DNA of 54,052 bases from Bryobacterales bacterium (GTDB lineage: Bacteria; Acidobacteriota; Terriglobia; Bryobacterales; Bryobacteraceae), in assembly GCA_027459465.1 (NCBI GenBank), contig DAIDIH010000169.1:1-54052 (forward strand), written 5' to 3'. The position numbers were made by a program, and so were the translations under genes. Positions 52,901-54,052 of the stretch are shown here, in pieces (position 1 is the first letter of the stretch; each line of letters opens with the position of its first letter). The notes beneath the pieces were generated by a model that was not told where the DNA came from, ran no database searches, and worked only from the letters and a program-made list of their open reading frames with translations.

Positions 52901-53400
52901 CGGACGCCGGGCGTCAACTGCGCCATGAAGAGCGGGTTGCGGCCGTTCAGTTCCTGGCCCTGAATCTGGGAGGCGCTGACGTTGTTCTGCACGGCGGCGG
53001 ATTCGGTTTGCAGCACCGAAGCGGAGGCGCTGACCTCGACGGTTTCGCTGGCTGTGCCGACGGCCATGTTGGCGTCGAGCGACAAGGTGCTGTTGGCGTT
53101 CAGCTTGTTGCTTGTACTGGTGAATGTCTTGAAGCCGCTGGCTTCCGCGGTGACGGTATAATTGCCGGGCTGCAGGTTGGTCACTGTGTAGTGGCCGGTG
53201 GCATCGGTGGTTACGCTAAGTGTCTGGCCGGTGCTTTCACTTCTTACGGAGACCTTGGCGTTTGGAATGACAGCGCCTGTCGGGTCTTTGACAAAACCGA
53301 CGATGGAGCCGACGTCAGACTGAGCGTGTAGGAAACTTGCCAAGCAGAAGGCAAGCAAAACAGGCAGAGCGATAGCCTGGAACTTTCGAAAGAACCTCAT
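49912..53400 (-). CDS. Oar-like TonB-dependent receptor with carboxypeptidase-like N-domain
   Basis: A 1162-residue outer-membrane protein. The signal peptide (LPVLLAFCLASFLHAQ) is followed by a carboxypeptidase regulatory-like domain (GSIVGFVKDPTGAVIPNAKV to NYTVTAEASGFKTF), a plug region (VLQTESAAVQNNVSASQIQG, LNGRNPLFMAQLTPGVR) and a beta barrel ending in QLSLRYYF. It is the larger of two such receptors here. Several barrel stretches are Asn/Thr-rich, as usual for Oar proteins. It lies upstream of the winged-helix/ATPase/TPR regulator on the same strand, which may sense its cargo. A GAGGGGTGA Shine-Dalgarno precedes the ATG. Confidence 0.92.
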   Translation of the reverse strand: MRFFRKFQAIALPVLLAFCLASFLHAQSDVGSIVGFVKDPTGAVIPNAKVSVRSESTGQTLSVTTDATGHYTVTNLQPGNYTVTAEASGFKTFTSTSNKLNANSTLSLDANMAVGTASETVEVSASASVLQTESAAVQNNVSASQIQGQELNGRNPLFMAQLTPGVRSGASFGDFNFGLTNAGLNINGTRQMDTMIYQDGAPATRTRGNGTSITVPIVNSTQEIQVLTTDFSAEYGGSGGGQVRIVSKGGTSQFHGDAFEYFRNSDMNANQWGRNLSKSTDFAPPFRYNQFGYSIGGPVAIPGVFDKWRNKFFFFIADQWTRYRYTDTQTQAVPTALMRQGNFSELLGPNPWYKGVTPIYEPGTCAAKGSASCVPYPGNVIPQSQLSHNGMAILNAYPGPTPGFLSGSQNWIAQAAHPINQNQGNYNGDIIPNDKNHIEIRRQDYGWFEYQPFDQGSGLTSKYFKRPNQTNAIGWTYTMSPTMVNEARATLSVDDVYIPVDTTKPGFDRSQFGIDYPYIFPQGKDINGKIPTVQIPGFYGLSGGPYPSHSQGIYWTYSDSLTKVWNNHTFKFGLYFDRSGEDDRDQINVATVPGGSSNQNGTFQFTDARSGLGATSGVGIANLALGLADSYTEIGPRAYTIWRSNLWEWFAQDSWKVTPKLTIEYGVRDTITPPYHALWGNADYFDPSLYNTSQAVRLNPANGNVFVGTGNQYNGVVIPGISGFPSNALGHGVTEAGTTTYNGLFNPNLPQGYVNTYNMFQPRLGIAYQATNNTVIRAGFGAFVTHNPVLDNVFPGGNSPFQPFVTVTNVSVNNPGAALNANIAAPITLTTYAQNTKPPEIYSWNFTVQQQLPWKLVLQAAYVGNRGVNEWEVFDINQPTVGALLANPGVSANYLRPYKGYAAIQQEQSAGTSRYNSLQMDLNRRFSNGIMFDFAYTLSKSMDSTSAYRDIVPDTYNTSNLWGPSTFDTRNVGILTLSYELPFFKGAKNLTEKMLGGWTINTIFQAQTGTPCSVVYNNDYAGVGEVGNIGCSGNGQYWAMSGSPSIIGGFAGPTGGGSKWFSPTNSSGAPIFTPPAAGTFVLQNGVRDSIYQPGFVDWNLGLFKIFAINERTGVEFRAEAYDVDNHPNLGGVNLNPTSSQFGDVTGKTGLSRNLQLSLRYYF

Positions 53401-53598
53401 GGTTCACCCCTCTTAATCCGTTTCGATCAACGCAGGCGACACACGTATCCTGTTGCCATCTGGGTGGCATGTCAGGAGAGATGCGCCTACTTCCCTATTC
53501 TTCAAGCGGCTTTGTTCACGTGTGCATCAAGTGACATAAGCCGCCGTCCGTATCCTTCAGGTACTCCCCAACGCGATGTAGCGAGAATTGCTTCACTA

Positions 53599-53627
53599 TT
53601 TCTATCCGAGAATTGAGCGGGAGTCAA
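53599..53627 (-). promoter_or_regulatory. Candidate sigma-70 promoter of the TonB receptor gene
   Basis: On the minus strand, TTGACT (53627-53622) and TAGAAA (53604-53599) are 17 bp apart, giving a leader of about 190 bases. A TTTAC motif lies just upstream of the -35 box, as in the repeat promoters at 46400 and 46729, but the full set of repeats is absent. Confidence 0.5.
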
Positions 53628-53724
53628 GTAAATTTACAATGAAGATCGGTAATCGAAAGTAACTAGAGAGATTGCAAAGGCTTGCATTGATTGTGCGAAC
53701 GTTATCGGGCGGTTGTCGATCCGG

Positions 53725-53730
53725 TAAAAT
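53725..53730 (+). promoter_or_regulatory. Candidate -10 box of the gene at 53757
   Basis: TAAAAT (5/6) lies about 26 bases before ATG 53757; a GAGGAA Shine-Dalgarno at 53744-53749 falls in the short leader. Confidence 0.45.
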
Positions 53731-53756
53731 GGCCGGGAAAGATGAGGAACTGGCGT

Positions 53757-54052
53757 ATGCAGAAAATCCGGGGAATTCGGGCGATTGTAAGTGTTATTAC
53801 AGTTGCTGTGCTTGGGTTGCCGGCGGCGCGGGGCGCGGAATGGTTCAAGAAGTTCGAAGCGCCGGCTCCGGCGCTGCTGCGGCTGGGGACAGTCAGTGGA
53901 AATGTATTAGTACGGGGCGGAGATATTTCCTGGATTGAAGTGCGGGTGACGACGCGGGGGTGGACCATTGGTCCGGGCGGAGTTGAGGTGATGGATCACC
54001 GCACCGGGGATGTACTGGACGTGGGGGTTCAGGGGGAGCAAGAGTTTTTTGG
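53757..54052 (+). CDS. Secreted protein, partial (C-terminus beyond window)
   Basis: The frame runs off the right edge after 98 codons. It opens with a signal peptide (RAIVSVITVAVLGLPAARG). The mature part begins AEWFKKFEAPAPALLRLG and continues in short strands with glycine turns (TVSGNVLVRGGDISWIEVRV, then GPGGVEVMDHRTGDVLDVGV), which suggests a beta-helix or DUF4097-like adhesin-type fold, with low certainty. ATG 53757 is preferred because of its GAGGAA Shine-Dalgarno and the signal peptide. It is divergent from the TonB receptor gene. Confidence 0.7.
   Translation, partial: MQKIRGIRAIVSVITVAVLGLPAARGAEWFKKFEAPAPALLRLGTVSGNVLVRGGDISWIEVRVTTRGWTIGPGGVEVMDHRTGDVLDVGVQGEQEFF

Larger units (their letters stand above)
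53401..53756. other. Divergent intergenic region of 356 bp
   Basis: The space between the minus-strand TonB receptor and the plus-strand gene at 53757 holds promoters for both but no gene. A 93-residue frame on the plus strand from 53672 conflicts with the signal-peptide frame at 53757 and is rejected. Confidence 0.6.

Noticed and set aside
53672..53938. An 88-residue plus-strand frame
   Set aside because: It overlaps the frame at 53757, which has a Shine-Dalgarno and a signal peptide; this one has neither.

Overview
The window looks like part of an Acidobacteriota chromosome, most likely of the Bryobacterales/Solibacteraceae type. This is inferred from its high GC, two very large Oar-like TonB-dependent receptors with a carboxypeptidase-like regulatory N-terminus, Tat-exported sulfatases, a winged-helix/transmembrane regulator, a winged-helix/ATPase/TPR regulator and an ECF sigma factor of the SigX6 kind. 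No transposase, integrase, phage gene, CRISPR array or rRNA was seen.

Layout. 1-1736 (minus): cyoE, a Sco copper chaperone and a DUF420 membrane protein (cut by the window edge), a cytochrome oxidase assembly group. 1784-3078 (plus): ArsR regulator, AHSA1/SRPBCC protein and DoxX protein behind a good sigma-70 promoter. 3253-8475 (plus): pstS-pstC-pstA-pstB-phoU and a PhoB-type response regulator, with no sensor kinase. 8502-18187: a solitary Cas6-like RNase, a secreted metallophosphoesterase, an ECF sigma factor, a pfkB kinase/rhomboid/bshB1 unit, a SulP transporter and an MltD-like lytic transglycosylase. 18282-24293: a histone-H1-like protein, a HipA-like kinase, thiO, a class IV aminotransferase, a zinc-ribbon protein, a frameshifted FAD oxidoreductase and an HD-domain protein. 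24306-24400 is a tRNA-Sec gene (selC, anticodon UCA), followed by a small VapB-like ORF and the minus-strand pair dprA-topA.

28403-38268 holds two sulfatases, two small conserved genes and a minus-strand unit of wHTH-TM regulator, TonB receptor, sulfatase and PAP2 phosphatase, suggesting capture and desulfation of an external polymer. 38319-42797 has an MBL-fold hydrolase and a chain of secreted unknowns ending in a RibD/DHFR-like protein. 43072-45068 is a compact three-gene operon: HxlR regulator, cytoplasmic five-Asp-box propeller and a MoaD/ThiS-like protein ending in Gly-Gly, with a perfect palindrome over its promoter. 45147-53400 (minus) holds a second TonB receptor, a winged-helix/ATPase/TPR regulator, a 63-residue protein and a secreted propeller. 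The last two sit behind promoters of identical design, each with three direct repeats spaced 11 bp. A secreted protein is cut by the right edge.

The strongest leads for something undescribed are the HxlR/Asp-box/MoaD-GG operon, the paired 11-bp-repeat promoters beside their probable regulator, and a recurring start architecture in which a -10 hexamer lies 6-7 bases before the start codon (probable leaderless mRNAs), also seen just before selC.
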